In this document: piece after piece, positions 46,772 through 57,343 of the stretch
Layout of the letters: the number at the start of each line of letters is the position of its first letter
How positions within the stretch are numbered: position 1 is the first letter of the stretch
Assembly: GCF_005938085.1 (NCBI RefSeq)
Contig: NZ_SMZK01000001.1
Span: 2,480,001 to 2,544,000 of the forward strand
Source: Haloterrigena sp. H1
GTDB taxonomy: Archaea; Halobacteriota; Halobacteria; Halobacteriales; Natrialbaceae
Direction of reading: 5' to 3'
Length of the DNA stretch: 64,000 nucleotides
The notes under the pieces: model-generated
Told to the model about the DNA's origin: nothing
Databases searched by the model: none
The model's input: only the letters and a program-made list of their open reading frames with translations
Translations under genes and position numbers: made by a program

Positions 46772-47239
46772 TTATCGCATCGATTCTAGGAGGTCGTTAA
46801 TCTCCCCCGTTGTATGCTTTCCGAGTTGGCCGCCCTCGGCCGTCGGTTTCTTGATACCTTCGTGACCGCCACGTGGCGGGTGGAGTCGAAGCGTCGGCGA
46901 CAGGCCTTCGTCACGGAGCGTCGTCTCCTCAGCGAGCAGCGCCTCGGCCAGCGCACCGAAGTCGTCGTAGTCGGTGTTGTCGGCGAGCCACTCCTCGTCG
47001 ACGTCTGCCTGCTTGCCCTCGAGGGGCTCGGCACGTTTTGCAAGCAGCGTCTCGAGGACGTCAGCGTTGGGTTCGCCGTGGGCAACGTAGTCGTTGACCT
47101 TGGCGACCATCCCGTTGTACGCGTCGGTCTCGGGGACGAGCGCACAGTGGTTGACGCTGTGGATGTTGAGCATTTCCAGGGTGTCCTGGACGTCTTCCTG
47201 ACGGTTCACTTCGCCGCGAACCTGGACGATCGCTTTCAT
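46772..47239 (-). CDS. rpmD: Ribosomal protein uL30
   Basis: The 155-aa archaeal-length uL30 begins [21 protein letters not shown] and ends in a basic segment ([20 protein letters not shown]). It overlaps the S5 stop by 4 nt. Confidence 0.95.
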   Translation of the reverse strand: MKAIVQVRGEVNRQEDVQDTLEMLNIHSVNHCALVPETDAYNGMVAKVNDYVAHGEPNADVLETLLAKRAEPLEGKQADVDEEWLADNTDYDDFGALAEALLAEETTLRDEGLSPTLRLHPPRGGHEGIKKPTAEGGQLGKHTTGEINDLLESMR

Positions 47240-47892
47240 TGATCGGCCACCTCGCGTTCCTCACCGCGGTTCCGGCGTGGCTGGCGCGACTGCGAGGCGT
47301 TCTCGAGTGCGTTGAACGTCGCCTTCGCCAGGTTGACCGTCGTCCGGGTGTTGCCGTGGCTCTTGGTCCAGGCGTTTTCAATGCCGGCCAGTTCGAGGAC
47401 GTGACGGACGGTGTCACTGGCGGCCAGTCCCAGCCCTTCGGGGGCGGGAATGACCTCGACTTCGACGGAGCCGGCCTTGCCGGTCGTCCGTCGGGTCAGC
47501 GAGTGAGGCCGGTCCGAGCGGTCCTCCCAGGAGCCCGAGCCGCGGGGCACCTTGATCATGTTCAGTTTCGCGATACCGATCGCCTTCTGGATGGCAGACC
47601 CGACCTGGTCGTCTCGACCCTCGGCGTAGCCGACGAAGCCGTCGCGGTTGCCGACAGCGACGACGCAACGGAACTTCACGCGTCGTCCGGAGTCGGTCAT
47701 CCGCTGGACCATGTTGATGTCCAGTACCTCGTCTTCCAGTCCGGGAAGGAGCTGGTCGACGAGTTCGGGTTCCTTCAGCGGGAGGCCCGAGTTGAGGGCG
47801 GTCTCCATGTCCTCGATCTCGCCCTCCTGGACCATCCGGCCGAGACGGGTGACGGGCTGCCAACCGCCGTCGTTGTAGTCGTTTGCGCTCAT
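47236..47892 (-). CDS. rpsE: Ribosomal protein uS5
   Basis: The 218-aa protein has the double-stranded RNA-binding part ([19 protein letters not shown]) and the S5 C-terminal domain ([20 protein letters not shown]). The small-subunit protein contributes to decoding accuracy. It overlaps L18 by 4 nt. Confidence 0.96.
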   Translation of the reverse strand: MSANDYNDGGWQPVTRLGRMVQEGEIEDMETALNSGLPLKEPELVDQLLPGLEDEVLDINMVQRMTDSGRRVKFRCVVAVGNRDGFVGYAEGRDDQVGSAIQKAIGIAKLNMIKVPRGSGSWEDRSDRPHSLTRRTTGKAGSVEVEVIPAPEGLGLAASDTVRHVLELAGIENAWTKSHGNTRTTVNLAKATFNALENASQSRQPRRNRGEEREVADQ

Positions 47893-48437
47893 TCGAGAAT
47901 CGCCTCTCGTACCTCGTCGAAGTGTTCTGGAAGCTCGGTTGCGTCGAAGTCACCGCTGTACAGCGGCTCGTCGAGCTGTTCGGCGTACTCGGCGATGTGC
48001 TCGCCACGAGTGCGCGACCAGTCGGCCAGCACGCTGTCGTTGTGCGGGATCTCGAGGCCGGCGTCGATCGCGCCCTCCTGTACCGCGAACACCTTGTTGC
48101 CGGGCGTGGCCGTGTTGAGACCGATGTCGAGGACTGCCTCCTCGAGACCTGCCTCGACGGCTCGTGTACCGGCCAGCAGGCCGGTCAGGTACGCCGCGGA
48201 AATGTTGCTCGTGGGTGCTTCCCAGCCGTACTCCGCCAGATCGCTCGAGTGTGCGCTTGCGAGCGTCTCGTCTCCCTGAGGTCCGGGAGTGATCAGCTGC
48301 GCCGTAGTGTGCTTGTTGCTCTTGCGAGCGACGAGGCGGGGCTTACCCGATTTCAGCAGGCGCAACCTCTGGTGGTAGTCCGTCCGGACCTCACGGCGAC
48401 GCCGCATCGGCACTTTGTATCGTGGTCCTGTCGCCAT
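47889..48437 (-). CDS. rplR: Ribosomal protein uL18
   Basis: The 182-aa protein begins [20 protein letters not shown] and binds 5S rRNA ([18 protein letters not shown]). Its start overlaps the L19e stop by 1 nt (TAATG). Confidence 0.95.
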   Translation of the reverse strand: MATGPRYKVPMRRRREVRTDYHQRLRLLKSGKPRLVARKSNKHTTAQLITPGPQGDETLASAHSSDLAEYGWEAPTSNISAAYLTGLLAGTRAVEAGLEEAVLDIGLNTATPGNKVFAVQEGAIDAGLEIPHNDSVLADWSRTRGEHIAEYAEQLDEPLYSGDFDATELPEHFDEVREAILE

Positions 48438-48886
48438 TATTGGTCACCGTAGTTGTCGTCAATGTAGTTCAACAGGTACCGGACGCTACGGAACTCCCCA
48501 CCGCCAGCTTTCTTGTAAAGCTCGCGGTACTGCGTGGGCGTCAACTCGCCCTTGTCGCGGAGTTCTCGTAGTTTCCGTCGCTGTGCGCGGATCTTGTTCT
48601 GCCATTCGTCTTTCTCGTTCTGGCGTGCGCCCTTCTTGCCGCGGCGCTTGCCGTGGCCCTTCTGGTGGCCGTAGGAACGCTTTGCATTGCGCTCACGAGC
48701 ACGACCGCGGGAATTGCCCGAGGGTTCGTCGGCCTGAATGCGACCGTCGTCGACGAGTTCGCGGATCTCGTCGCGGGTGATCGCTTCGGCGATGTCGCCC
48801 TGGGCTTCGGGGTCGAGCCAGACGCGGTTCTTGCCGACGTCTAAGACGTCGGCTGCCAGTCGCTTCTGTGCGGAGAGATCAGTCAT
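48437..48886 (-). CDS. rpl19e: Ribosomal protein eL19
   Basis: The 149-aa protein, archaeal and eukaryotic only, begins [20 protein letters not shown], with the basic segment [20 protein letters not shown] and a long C-terminal helix. It overlaps the L32e stop by 8 nt. Confidence 0.95.
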   Translation of the reverse strand: MTDLSAQKRLAADVLDVGKNRVWLDPEAQGDIAEAITRDEIRELVDDGRIQADEPSGNSRGRARERNAKRSYGHQKGHGKRRGKKGARQNEKDEWQNKIRAQRRKLRELRDKGELTPTQYRELYKKAGGGEFRSVRYLLNYIDDNYGDQ

Positions 48887-49598
48887 CTGCTTCCACCTCG
48901 ACTTCCTCGTAGGTCGGGTTCAGGACGCGAACGCCCTGTTCCTCGGCTTCCTCTTCGATCCGTTCGCGCTTGCGTGCGCCAACGGCCGACGCGATCCGAA
49001 CCGCTTCGCGATCGCCGTCGACACCCTCGAGGTCGTCGAGGTTCTCGACGTAGACTTCCTCGAAGCCGCTTGGGTGTTTGCCCCGAACGGCTTTCGGCGT
49101 GCGGAAGCCAGCCTGGACCGTCGGGCCCTTGCCCTTGACGCCACGGCGCTGCTTGGACAGCTGACCGCGGGGTCGGCGCCAGGATTCCGGCGTCCGCTTT
49201 TTCTTGTGGTAGTCCTGTCGGTTGAACTGCGGCTTCCCTTCGCTCTTCCGGCGGGCGAGGAGTCGCTCCTCATCCTCGGAGAGATCGGGCGTCTTCTCGG
49301 TCAGCCCGCGGGGTTGCAGTTCGGTCTCGACGTCTTCTTCCGGCTCGGCTTCTTCCTCGACGCCTTCGTCTTCGATCTCAGCCTCGGTCTCCTCGGTGAC
49401 CTCGAGGTCACCGACGTCGGCTTTGATTCGGGCGGCGAGTGCGTTGCCGATGCCGTTGGCCTCTGCCAGGTCGTCCTGGTCGGCCTCTTTGACGTCCTCG
49501 ATGGACTCGAAGCCGGCCTCGCGCAGGGCATCTGCCTTGCTCTCGCCGACGCCGCTGATGTCCTCGAGTTCCTGTGGTTCAGATTGGTCGTCTGCCAT
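48879..49598 (-). CDS. rpl32e: Ribosomal protein eL32 with N-terminal HhH domain
   Basis: The 239-aa protein is longer than the eL32 core because of an N-terminal helix-hairpin-helix domain ([20 protein letters not shown]) and an acidic linker to about residue 95. The core follows with [20 protein letters not shown]. The extension is known in haloarchaea. Confidence 0.94.
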   Translation of the reverse strand: MADDQSEPQELEDISGVGESKADALREAGFESIEDVKEADQDDLAEANGIGNALAARIKADVGDLEVTEETEAEIEDEGVEEEAEPEEDVETELQPRGLTEKTPDLSEDEERLLARRKSEGKPQFNRQDYHKKKRTPESWRRPRGQLSKQRRGVKGKGPTVQAGFRTPKAVRGKHPSGFEEVYVENLDDLEGVDGDREAVRIASAVGARKRERIEEEAEEQGVRVLNPTYEEVEVEADD

Positions 49599-49601
49599 CT
49601 A

Positions 49602-50135
49602 TCAGACACCTCCTTTGGCGGGTTTGTTGGTGATGTAGACCCCGTCCTGGAAGACACGGGTGTCCTTGCCGCTGACCTTCGTCAGCTGCTCGATGTCGGC
49701 CGCCGTCTGTCCGACGTCCTCCTTGTTGGGGCCGGACAGGACGAGTTGCTCGTCGTCGACAGAGACATCGGTCTCACCGTGGATAGTCGTGCGTCGCGGT
49801 GCCTTTTCGCCGAGGAAGTTCTCGATGACGACCTCGTCGCCTTCCACACGGACCTGCATCGGGAAGTGAGAGTAGAAGACCTCCATCTCGTACTCCCAGC
49901 CCTCGGTCACGCCGTGGACGGCGTTGGTGATGTGGCTCTCGAAGGTGCCGACGGTCGAGTTCGTCTTCGCGTCCTCGGCGTCGCTTTCGATGACCACCTG
50001 GTCGTCGTCGGCTTCGACGGTCACGTCGGGGTACCAGAGGCGGCGGGTGACGCTGCCTTCGGGACCTTCGACGGTCACGTCGAATCGATCGACCTCGACG
50101 GTTACGTTTTCGGGGATTTCCAGTTCGACTCGCAT
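49602..50135 (-). CDS. rplF: Ribosomal protein uL6
   Basis: The 177-aa protein begins MRVELEIPENVTVEVDRFDV and has the two L6 repeats, ending near QTAADIEQLTKVSGKDTRVF. It lies near the elongation-factor binding site. The longer upstream frame reaching 50267 is not used because S8 ends at 50138. Confidence 0.95.
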   Translation of the reverse strand: MRVELEIPENVTVEVDRFDVTVEGPEGSVTRRLWYPDVTVEADDDQVVIESDAEDAKTNSTVGTFESHITNAVHGVTEGWEYEMEVFYSHFPMQVRVEGDEVVIENFLGEKAPRRTTIHGETDVSVDDEQLVLSGPNKEDVGQTAADIEQLTKVSGKDTRVFQDGVYITNKPAKGGV

Positions 50136-50137
50136 GG

Positions 50138-50530
50138 TTAGTAGACGTATGCGATCACCTGGCCCCCAATACCCTGCTCGCGTGCCTCGTAGTGGCTCAT
50201 GATGCCACTGCTCGTCGTGACGACGAGCGCACCGAAGTCTCGAGCGGGGAGATAGCGTTTCTCCCACTTCTCGAAGTCTTCAGCGCCAACGGCATAGCGG
50301 GGCTTGATGGGGCCGCACTCGTTGATCGCTCCTTTCAGTTCGACCTCGAACTGACCGGCTTTGCCGTCGTCGACGTACTCGAAGCCGTCGATGTACCCGC
50401 GGTCGTAGAAGACCTCGAGCACGCTGCCGATCTCGTTCGAGGCGGGCGTTACCTCGTGGGTGAGATGACCCACACTCTCGGCGTTGTCGAGTCCCGAGAG
50501 CGCGTTGCTGAGTGGATCGTTTCCAGTCAT
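50138..50530 (-). CDS. rpsH: Ribosomal protein uS8
   Basis: The 130-aa protein begins [20 protein letters not shown] and ends in the conserved [16 protein letters not shown] region. I use the ATG at 50530 because S14 ends 1 nt upstream. Confidence 0.95.
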   Translation of the reverse strand: MTGNDPLSNALSGLDNAESVGHLTHEVTPASNEIGSVLEVFYDRGYIDGFEYVDDGKAGQFEVELKGAINECGPIKPRYAVGAEDFEKWEKRYLPARDFGALVVTTSSGIMSHYEAREQGIGGQVIAYVY

Positions 50531-50531
50531 G

Positions 50532-50714
50532 TTATCGATACTTCTTGAATCCCATGTCGCGGGCGATCTCGCGGAAGCACTGTCGGCACAGGTTGATGTC
50601 GTACTTGCCGACCAGTCCCTGCTCGCGGCCACAGCGCTGACAGGACTCAATCTGTCCCGTCCGCTTTGCGGCGTGCTCGCCCGTACGGTCGTTTTCTGTT
50701 TCGCTTTCACTCAT
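50532..50714 (-). CDS. rpsN: Ribosomal protein uS14, zinc-binding type
   Basis: The 60-aa protein has four zinc cysteines (25, 28, 43, 46: CQRCGREQG...CRQC) and the C-terminal [14 protein letters not shown]. It overlaps L5 by 8 nt. Confidence 0.95.
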   Translation of the reverse strand: MSESETENDRTGEHAAKRTGQIESCQRCGREQGLVGKYDINLCRQCFREIARDMGFKKYR

Positions 50715-51246
50715 CGTCTGAGGCCTCCACGCTGACGTCGAAGTTCGCCTCGATGAACGCGACGGCGTCCTCGGGGGTCAGTCGGTGGCTCGAGGGGATC
50801 GAGCGGGTGGCTTTGTCGCGCTTGGCGATACGGTAGCCCGGACGCACCAGGTTGACGGTGACGTCCAGCCCGTAGATCCCGACGTTCGGGTCGTACTCCT
50901 GGCTCGGGAAGTCGGTGTGTTCCTCGACACCGAAGCTGAAGTTGCCGGTGTCGTCGAACTGCGTCGCGGAGATGTCCGCGAGCGGCAGCGCCGTCTCGAG
51001 GAACGCGTGGGCGTCGTCGTCACGAAGGGTGACCTTCGTGCCGATCGGGTCGCCCTGGCGAATGCCGAAGTCGGGTTCGGTCTTTTTCGCCTGAGTCCGG
51101 ACGCTCTGTTGGCCCGTGACCTCCTCGATGATATCCTCAGCCTTGCCGAGTTCGCGACCACCCTGGCCGACGCCCATGTGGACGACGACTTTCTCGACGC
51201 GTGGTTCGCGCATCTCGTGGAACTCGCCTGCGTCAGCTTCGCTCAT
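50707..51246 (-). CDS. rplE: Ribosomal protein uL5
   Basis: The 179-aa 5S-rRNA-binding protein has [20 protein letters not shown] and [20 protein letters not shown]. It overlaps S4e by 4 nt. Confidence 0.95.
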   Translation of the reverse strand: MSEADAGEFHEMREPRVEKVVVHMGVGQGGRELGKAEDIIEEVTGQQSVRTQAKKTEPDFGIRQGDPIGTKVTLRDDDAHAFLETALPLADISATQFDDTGNFSFGVEEHTDFPSQEYDPNVGIYGLDVTVNLVRPGYRIAKRDKATRSIPSSHRLTPEDAVAFIEANFDVSVEASDDE

Positions 51247-51941
51247 TCGTCATCACCCGTGAAGTTCTCGTCGATGACGACGACGTACTCTTCGACCGTC
51301 TCGAAGCCGCCGTCGTCCGTCGAGACGCCGACGGTGTTCGAGCCACTGCCGGGGGTGATGTCGATCGCGTCGACTTCGCCGATCTTGCCGCCGTGGTTGC
51401 CACGAACGGCCGTCACGAGCGCGCCCTCCTCGTAGGGGAAGTGGGCGACGATCGACTTGTCGTCGTTGTCGACGACGATCGAGTCGCGTGCGTTGTACTC
51501 GTCGTCCTCGACAAGGACGTTCGTCCCGTCGTGCAGCGTCAGCTGCGTCTGGCCGCCGGGGACCTGCTGTTTGCCCTCGATCTTGCCGAGACGGCTTTGG
51601 GCTGCGTCCTCGTCGATCGCGGTCAGTGCGAGTCGACCACCCTCGTCGGGGAAGACACGGTAGTACTCCTCACGTGCGGGGAAGGCGACGATGTCGAACA
51701 TGCCGATCGGGCGCTGTTCGTCGTTGATCGCGTTCCCGTTGACGAGGATCGCATCCTCCGAGAGGGCGTAGCGCGCTTCCTTGCGCGAGTCCACGTAACC
51801 GAGCACGTCCCGCAGGAGGACGACGAGCGGCACGCCGTCTTGACCGTGCGGGCCGGCACCGGCTTTCACCGTGAAGGTCTCGGTCTTTCGCTCGACCGGC
51901 CAGGATTTCGGTACCGATAGTCGCTTCTGGTGTTTCGTCAT
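51243..51941 (-). CDS. rps4e: Ribosomal protein eS4
   Basis: The 232-aa protein begins [20 protein letters not shown] and contains an S4-type RNA-binding segment ([20 protein letters not shown]) and a KOW-like C-terminal part. It is found in archaea and eukaryotes. It overlaps L24 by 4 nt. Confidence 0.95.
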   Translation of the reverse strand: MTKHQKRLSVPKSWPVERKTETFTVKAGAGPHGQDGVPLVVLLRDVLGYVDSRKEARYALSEDAILVNGNAINDEQRPIGMFDIVAFPAREEYYRVFPDEGGRLALTAIDEDAAQSRLGKIEGKQQVPGGQTQLTLHDGTNVLVEDDEYNARDSIVVDNDDKSIVAHFPYEEGALVTAVRGNHGGKIGEVDAIDITPGSGSNTVGVSTDDGGFETVEEYVVVIDENFTGDDE

Positions 51942-52294
51942 TCGTTATCACCTTCGAGTCGCGCCTCGCGACGCTCGTCCTCGAGGTCGAGCTCCGTGAT
52001 ACGGACGTTCGACGGGTCGAGTGGCCGGGGCACTTCCTCGCCGTCGGCCGTCTCGACGGTGACGTCTTCGACGTGGATCGTGCCGTCCTCGAGGATGGCA
52101 CGGATGACCTCGCCTTCCTCGCCGGCGTGGTCGCCACGCATGACCTCGACGGTGTCGCCCGCGTTGACGCGGGTGCGTCGAGTGTCGTACTCCTCGCGAA
52201 GCTCGTCGGACAGCGTCGCGTGCAGCTGCTTCTGTCGCTTGTGCAGCGGCGCGTTTCGCGTCTGCGTTCGCTGTTTGTGTGGTTGTTCAGTCAT
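51938..52294 (-). CDS. rplX: Ribosomal protein uL24
   Basis: The 118-aa protein has the KOW motif [20 protein letters not shown] and an acidic C-terminus. It lies 2 bp downstream of L14. Confidence 0.95.
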   Translation of the reverse strand: MTEQPHKQRTQTRNAPLHKRQKQLHATLSDELREEYDTRRTRVNAGDTVEVMRGDHAGEEGEVIRAILEDGTIHVEDVTVETADGEEVPRPLDPSNVRITELDLEDERREARLEGDNE

Positions 52295-52296
52295 AT

Positions 52297-52695
52297 CTAT
52301 ACGATCATCGTCGCCGTGCTGGCGATTGCTCCGAAGCGCTCTGCGACTTCGCGGGCGATCGGCCCCTTGATCTCCGTGCCGCGGGGCTCTTCGTTCTCGT
52401 CGATGATGACCGCCGCGTTGTCCTCGAACTTGAGTCGGGTGCCGTCAGGCCGGCGGATCGACTTCCGCTGGCGGACGACGACGGCCTCGAGGACCTGACG
52501 GCGCATCTCGGGGGTACCCTTCGTGACCGAGACGGTCACTTTGTCACCGATACCCGCCTTCGGCTGGCGGCTCTTGGTGCCGTGGTAGCCCGAGACGCTG
52601 ATGACCTTCAGTTCACGCGCGCCGGTGTTGTCGGCACACGTGACCAGCGAGCCCTTCTTCAGGCCCTGCGTGACGTCGGCTTTCATTGCCTCCAT
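52297..52695 (-). CDS. rplN: Ribosomal protein uL14
   Basis: The 132-aa protein has the family core ([20 protein letters not shown]) and basic [19 protein letters not shown] segment. I use the ATG at 52695, which overlaps the S17 stop as TGATG; a GTG lies one codon upstream. Confidence 0.95.
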   Translation of the reverse strand: MEAMKADVTQGLKKGSLVTCADNTGARELKVISVSGYHGTKSRQPKAGIGDKVTVSVTKGTPEMRRQVLEAVVVRQRKSIRRPDGTRLKFEDNAAVIIDENEEPRGTEIKGPIAREVAERFGAIASTATMIV

Positions 52696-53126
52696 CACTG
52701 ATCACCCTCGTCTGCAGCGAGATCGTCCGCCGAGAGCTCCGGCTCAGGCTCGGCCTGGCCGGTCAGCTCGGCGACGTCTGCCGCAGTCGCTTCTTCGGTT
52801 ACTTCGACGACCACGTGCGATTTCGTCTTCGACAGTGGTCGGGTCTCTGCGATCTTGACCGTGTCACCGACCGAGAGCGGCTCGAGCACGCCCGGCACGT
52901 GAGCCGGGATGCGCGAGCGACGTTTCATCTGGCGGTCATATTTCGGAACCGCCACGTCGTACTCTCGCTCGACGACTACGGTCTTGTCCATGTCCGTCGA
53001 GACGACGGTACCTTCGAGGACCTGGCCTCGAACGGCGAGGTCGCCGTAGAACGGACACTTCTCGTAGTCGTATTCCTCCGGGTTTTCTGGTTCCGGAGGG
53101 GTTTCAACGTCTAGTCCTATTGCCAT
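52695..53126 (-). CDS. rpsQ: Ribosomal protein uS17
   Basis: The 143-aa protein has the OB-fold core ([20 protein letters not shown]) and an acidic C-terminal tail. It overlaps Rnp1 by 10 nt. Confidence 0.95.
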   Translation of the reverse strand: MAIGLDVETPPEPENPEEYDYEKCPFYGDLAVRGQVLEGTVVSTDMDKTVVVEREYDVAVPKYDRQMKRRSRIPAHVPGVLEPLSVGDTVKIAETRPLSKTKSHVVVEVTEEATAADVAELTGQAEPEPELSADDLAADEGDQ

Positions 53127-53521
53127 GGTGAGTCACCATTCGTTTCCGTGCGTCGGGCGGGTCGTGAGAGCAGCCGCGATCCATCGACCGTAACGTAGGC
53201 TACGTCCTCGCCAGCGCCGTCCACCGGTGTGGATTGCTCCACCCCAGCAGGTTGAGTGTCGGCCAGTTTGGACGCAGTCCCCGACTCCTTCGCGAAGTCG
53301 GCGGCGTCATCTGTGATCGCGAACTCGAACGTCGAGCCCGACTTTGGCACCATCACCACCCGTGACTCGCCGTCCGTTCGAACTTCTATCGAGAGGGTAT
53401 TGGTCGTCTCGATGACGACCCGTCCCTTCAGGCCGACCCGCGAGGCGTCGTCGCTTTCGACGACGCGCACCGGCAGGCCGTTGAGTTCGTGTCGCGGCAG
53501 CGTCTCGGGTGTCAGTGCCAT
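53117..53521 (-). CDS. rnp1: RNase P protein component 1 (Rnp1/Pop4)
   Basis: The 134-aa protein begins MALTPETLPRHELNGLPVRV and has the Sm-like core (VGLKGRVVIETTNTLSI; VMVPKSGSTFEF) of archaeal Pop4. It helps process tRNA 5' ends. Location between L29 and S17 is the conserved archaeal position. A polar insert (about residues 84-105) separates the last strands. Confidence 0.92.
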   Translation of the reverse strand: MALTPETLPRHELNGLPVRVVESDDASRVGLKGRVVIETTNTLSIEVRTDGESRVVMVPKSGSTFEFAITDDAADFAKESGTASKLADTQPAGVEQSTPVDGAGEDVAYVTVDGSRLLSRPARRTETNGDSPWQ

Positions 53522-53528
53522 TGTTGTC

Positions 53529-53744
53529 TTATTCTTCGTCTTCGAGGTCGCCTTCCTCGCGCTGGATCGTCTTGATCCGCGCGATGGTGCGACTCAGTTC
53601 GCCGATGCGGCCCGGGTTCTCCGGAGCACCACCGGCTGCGAGGACGGACTTCTGATTCAGCAGTTCGGTCTCGAGTTCGTCGAGTTCTTCTGCCCGTTCG
53701 GCGGGCGTCATGTCGCGGATCTCTTCGACGTGAAGGATCGCCAT
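53529..53744 (-). CDS. rpmC: Ribosomal protein uL29
   Basis: The 71-aa two-helix protein begins [20 protein letters not shown] and ends in [17 protein letters not shown]. It sits at the nascent chain exit. Its ATG overlaps the S3 stop by 1 nt. Confidence 0.95.
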   Translation of the reverse strand: MAILHVEEIRDMTPAERAEELDELETELLNQKSVLAAGGAPENPGRIGELSRTIARIKTIQREEGDLEDEE

Positions 53745-54706
53745 CAGGCGTCACCTCCCTCGTCTTCGTCGTCTTCCGCTTCCATCTCCTCGACGAGTTC
53801 TTCGGCTTCCGCTTCGACGTCTTCCTCGAGTTCCTCGAGTTCTTCTTCGACGTCTTCGTCGCCGCCGGGGACTTCGACCTCTTCGAACTCCTCGTCGGCG
53901 TCGGCGTCGGCCTCGACTTCCTCTTCGATGACTTCCTCGACGACGTCCTCGTCGAGTGCTTCCTCGTCGGCCTCCGTCGCCGGGGCCTCGGCCTCGGCGT
54001 CGGCGGCAGCAGCAGCGGCTTCAGCTTCCTCGGGTTCGCCCTCGAGGAGTTCCTCGACACCCTCGGCCTCGTTGGCCTCGACGGCGTCGGGGACGAGCTC
54101 TTCGGGATCCATGTCCTCGTTGACTTCGAAGTCGTCGGGGAGTTCGGCTCCCGGCGGGATGATCTTGACGTCGACACCGATGGTGCCGAGTTTCATCACC
54201 GCGACGCCCTGGCCGTGGTCGACGACCTCTTCGGCGGGCTCGCCGTTGTGCTTGATGTAACCGCGGTTGAACTTCTCGACGCGCGATCGCGCACCGGTGA
54301 CCTTCCCGGAGAGGACGATCTCGGCGCCGAGTGCGCCGGCTTCCATGATCCGGTCGATCGTCGTGTGACCGGCCTTCCGGAAGTACCAGCCGCGCTCGAG
54401 TGCGTTGGCCAGTCGGTCCGCGACGATCCGTGCGTTGAGGTCGGGTTCCTCGACTTCCTGGACGTCGATCTGGGGGTCCTCGAGGTTGAACCGCTCCTCG
54501 AGGGCCGTCGTGACCTTCCGGATGTTCTCGCCGCCTTTGCCGATGACCATCCCGGGCTTTTCGGCCTTGAGGACGATCTGGGTTCCCATCGGCGTCTTGG
54601 CGACGTCCATACCACCGTAGCCTGCGCGGCCGAGTTCTTCCTGGAAGAACTCGTCGATCTGGGACCGCTGGAGGCCGTTCTCGATGAATTGGTGTTCGTC
54701 AGCCAT
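53744..54706 (-). CDS. rpsC: Ribosomal protein uS3 with acidic C-terminal tail
   Basis: The 320-aa protein has the KH domain ([13 protein letters not shown]) and the S3 C-terminal domain. From about residue 205 a tail of about 115 residues made almost only of E, D, A and V follows. Halophilic S3 proteins often carry such tails. Start overlaps the L22 stop (TAATG). Confidence 0.95.
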   Translation of the reverse strand: MADEHQFIENGLQRSQIDEFFQEELGRAGYGGMDVAKTPMGTQIVLKAEKPGMVIGKGGENIRKVTTALEERFNLEDPQIDVQEVEEPDLNARIVADRLANALERGWYFRKAGHTTIDRIMEAGALGAEIVLSGKVTGARSRVEKFNRGYIKHNGEPAEEVVDHGQGVAVMKLGTIGVDVKIIPPGAELPDDFEVNEDMDPEELVPDAVEANEAEGVEELLEGEPEEAEAAAAAADAEAEAPATEADEEALDEDVVEEVIEEEVEADADADEEFEEVEVPGGDEDVEEELEELEEDVEAEAEELVEEMEAEDDEDEGGDA

Positions 54707-55185
54707 TAGCTATCACCTTCCTCGTCCTCGTCGACTTCCTCGACGATGATCTCGACGTCGACCTGCGGCGTGTTCCAGGAGGACGCCCGCCCCATCGCGC
54801 GGGGCTTGCGGCCCACGGACTCGCCGACCTTGTGGGCGGCGACGTGGGCAATCTCCATGGACGCACCGTCGAAGCCCTGACTGTCCGCGTTGGCTTCGAC
54901 GTTCTCGAGCAGGTCGAGGAATTCGCCCGAGACCTTCTCGGGATATTTGCCGGCGTCCCAGCCGTCGACGTCGGAGCGATGCCCCGCGCCGGCGTTGTGG
55001 GACTTGAACGGAACCGACTGTACTTCGTCGATGACGTCCTGGAGGTACGCCTGCGCGTCCGCAACGGTGCGGCCCTTGATCTCGCGGGCGACCTCCTTGC
55101 TGTGCTTGTGGCTCATATGACGCTCCCGAAGCATGGCTTTCGCCGTCGTGTCGGGGTCGGCGTCGACTGAGTAGTTGATTCCCAT
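54706..55185 (-). CDS. rplV: Ribosomal protein uL22
   Basis: The 159-aa protein begins [20 protein letters not shown] and has [17 protein letters not shown] near the exit tunnel loop, followed by an acidic end. It lies 7 bp downstream of S19. Confidence 0.95.
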   Translation of the reverse strand: MGINYSVDADPDTTAKAMLRERHMSHKHSKEVAREIKGRTVADAQAYLQDVIDEVQSVPFKSHNAGAGHRSDVDGWDAGKYPEKVSGEFLDLLENVEANADSQGFDGASMEIAHVAAHKVGESVGRKPRAMGRASSWNTPQVDVEIIVEEVDEDEEGDS

Positions 55186-55192
55186 GCGTGGA

Positions 55193-55615
55193 TCACTTCA
55201 GTGGGACGAACTTCGACGATCGGGTCGCGCCGATACCGGCCTGACCGTGCTCGACGGAGGTCCGGGTGAGCCGGAACTCGCCGAGGTAGTGGCCGATCAT
55301 TTCGGGCTCGACGCGGACGCGCTCGAACGACTGTCCGTTGTAGACCTCGAAGGTCAGACCAACGAACTCCGGCAGGATCGGCATATCCCGCAGGTGCGTT
55401 CGGATCGGCGCGTTCGCCGTCTCTTCCTCGTCCTTCTCGCGGGCCTCCTCGAGCAGCTTCTGCTTCTCGACGGAGAGACCGCGTTCGATACTTCGCCGCT
55501 GTCGTGCGGGCAGCAGTTCCACGACCTCGTCGAGCTCCATGTCCTGCAGCTCCTCGACCGTGTAGCCGCGGTAGGTGAACTCACCTTCACGGCCGGTTCG
55601 GTACTCCTGACTCAT
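55193..55615 (-). CDS. rpsS: Ribosomal protein uS19
   Basis: The 140-aa protein has an N-terminal helical region ([20 protein letters not shown]) and the S19 core ([20 protein letters not shown]) ending [18 protein letters not shown]. It overlaps L2 by 4 nt. Confidence 0.95.
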   Translation of the reverse strand: MSQEYRTGREGEFTYRGYTVEELQDMELDEVVELLPARQRRSIERGLSVEKQKLLEEAREKDEEETANAPIRTHLRDMPILPEFVGLTFEVYNGQSFERVRVEPEMIGHYLGEFRLTRTSVEHGQAGIGATRSSKFVPLK

Positions 55616-56334
55616 TTGTTGCCACCTCGACCGGTGCGTCGGGACGAGATGTCACCGACCTTCCGTCCCGGCGGGGCGTCCCGCGAGACGGACTTTGGTT
55701 TGCCGGGGTGCTGGCGGCCACCGCCACCGAACGGGTGGTCGACGGCGTTCATTGCCACACCACGGACGCGAGGCCACTTGGTGCCCCGGGCCTTCATCTT
55801 GTGGTACTTGTTCCCTGCCTTGACCATCGGCTTCTCCGTGCGACCGCCACCGGCGACGACGCCGATCGTGGCACGACACTGCGGATCGAGGCGCTTGACC
55901 TCGCCGCTTGGAAGCTGGATGACCGCAGCGTTGCGGTCGTGGGTGATCAGGTCTGCGTTGGTTCCCGAGGCGCGGGCGAATCGACCGCCGTCGCCGGGGT
56001 TGGCTTCGACGTTGCAGACCGGAACCCCTTCGGGGATCTCCGCGAGCGGGAGCGTGTTGCCGGGCTTGATCTCCGCGCTGACGCCGACCTGTAGCTCCTC
56101 GCCGACGGTGATACCTTCGGGCGCGAGGATCAGTCGCTGATCGCCGTCGTCGAACTCGACGGCGGCGACCGGTGCGGATCGGGCCGGGTCGTGTTCGATG
56201 TCCACGACTGTCCCGCGCACGATGTCGTTGTCTTCCTCTTTCTTGTGGTCGAGCTTCGCCTTGTACCGGTGCGACGGGGCACGGAACGTGGAGGTCCCGC
56301 GACCGCGTCGTTGTCCTTGAATACGTCGTCCCAT
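55612..56334 (-). CDS. rplB: Ribosomal protein uL2
   Basis: The 240-aa peptidyl-transferase-region protein has the conserved [20 protein letters not shown] loop (with the key His) and an N-terminal [20 protein letters not shown]. It lies 2 bp downstream of L23. Confidence 0.96.
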   Translation of the reverse strand: MGRRIQGQRRGRGTSTFRAPSHRYKAKLDHKKEEDNDIVRGTVVDIEHDPARSAPVAAVEFDDGDQRLILAPEGITVGEELQVGVSAEIKPGNTLPLAEIPEGVPVCNVEANPGDGGRFARASGTNADLITHDRNAAVIQLPSGEVKRLDPQCRATIGVVAGGGRTEKPMVKAGNKYHKMKARGTKWPRVRGVAMNAVDHPFGGGGRQHPGKPKSVSRDAPPGRKVGDISSRRTGRGGNK

Positions 56335-56336
56335 GC

Positions 56337-56591
56337 TCAGAACACCCCGATTCGCGAAGCGACTTCCTGTGCGTCGTCGTCCTCGGAGAGGCGGACGACC
56401 GCTTTCTTCTTGCCGTTCATCGTAACCTGCGTGTTGATCTTCTCGACCGAGACCTCGAAGCGCTCTTCGACCACGTCCCGAATTTCGGGCTTGGTCGCGT
56501 CCGGGTTGACGACGAACTGGAGCTTGTTCTCGAAGTCCATGTCGTCCATCGCCTTCTCGGTCACGAGCGGGTGTTCGATGATGGAACTCAT
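56337..56591 (-). CDS. rplW: Ribosomal protein uL23
   Basis: The 84-aa protein begins MSSIIEHPLVTEKAMDDMDF. It lies at the nascent chain exit and is the SRP docking site. It overlaps L4 by 4 nt. Confidence 0.95.
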   Translation of the reverse strand: MSSIIEHPLVTEKAMDDMDFENKLQFVVNPDATKPEIRDVVEERFEVSVEKINTQVTMNGKKKAVVRLSEDDDAQEVASRIGVF

Positions 56592-57340
56592 CGGTCAGCC
56601 ACCTCCTCGAGTGCGCTCTCGGTCCAGACGGTGAGCCGTCCAGGCTGTGCGCCGGGGGCGAGATCCTCCGCGTTGACCTCGGCGGCCGTCGTCACGTCGG
56701 CACCCGCGAGGTTGCGGGCTGCACGGGACGGGCCGGTCTCGCTCGAGGTGACAAAGAGGATCGACGTCGGCGTCTTGTACTTGCGGCCACGGGCTTTCCC
56801 CTGACCGGAGCGGACGCTGCGACCCTCGTCGGCGCGTTCGATGTCATCTTCGAGGCCGGCGGCCTCGAGGAACTCGACGACCTCCTTGGTCTTCTTGAGG
56901 TCCTCGAACTCGTCGGCGACGACGACCGGAATCTCGGCGTCGTCGTCGAACTCGTGGCCGCGTTCGGCGACGAGTTCGGCGTCGGTCGTCGCAGCGATGG
57001 CGCTGCGGACGGCCAGTTTCTTTGCTTTCGTGTTGATCGATTCGGACTGGTCCTTTTCGGCTTTCGGCGGGTGGGCCTTGCGTCCTTTGATGGTCTGGGG
57101 AACGCGTCGACCGCGACCCTCCTGTCGTGGGACGTGAGCCATGCCTCGGCCGCTACCGAACGATTCGGCCGGCGTTCGCAGCCCGGCGAACTCGTCGGCA
57201 CCGTAGTCCTGTTTTCGGTTTGCCTGTGCGGCACGCACGGCGCGGCCGATCAAGTCCGGGCGGTAGGTGGTCTCGAAGACCGCCGGGAGCTCGATCGTAC
57301 CCGCCTCGGAGCCGTCCAGGTTTCGTACTGTTGCGTCCAT
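56588..57340 (-). CDS. rpl4: Ribosomal protein uL4
   Basis: The 250-aa protein has the extended exit-tunnel loop (GRGMAHVPRQEGRGRRVPQT) and the globular domain with VVADEFEDLKKTKEVVEFLE. It is separated from L3 by 3 bp. Confidence 0.95.
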   Translation of the reverse strand: MDATVRNLDGSEAGTIELPAVFETTYRPDLIGRAVRAAQANRKQDYGADEFAGLRTPAESFGSGRGMAHVPRQEGRGRRVPQTIKGRKAHPPKAEKDQSESINTKAKKLAVRSAIAATTDAELVAERGHEFDDDAEIPVVVADEFEDLKKTKEVVEFLEAAGLEDDIERADEGRSVRSGQGKARGRKYKTPTSILFVTSSETGPSRAARNLAGADVTTAAEVNAEDLAPGAQPGRLTVWTESALEEVADR

Positions 57341-57343
57341 GTG

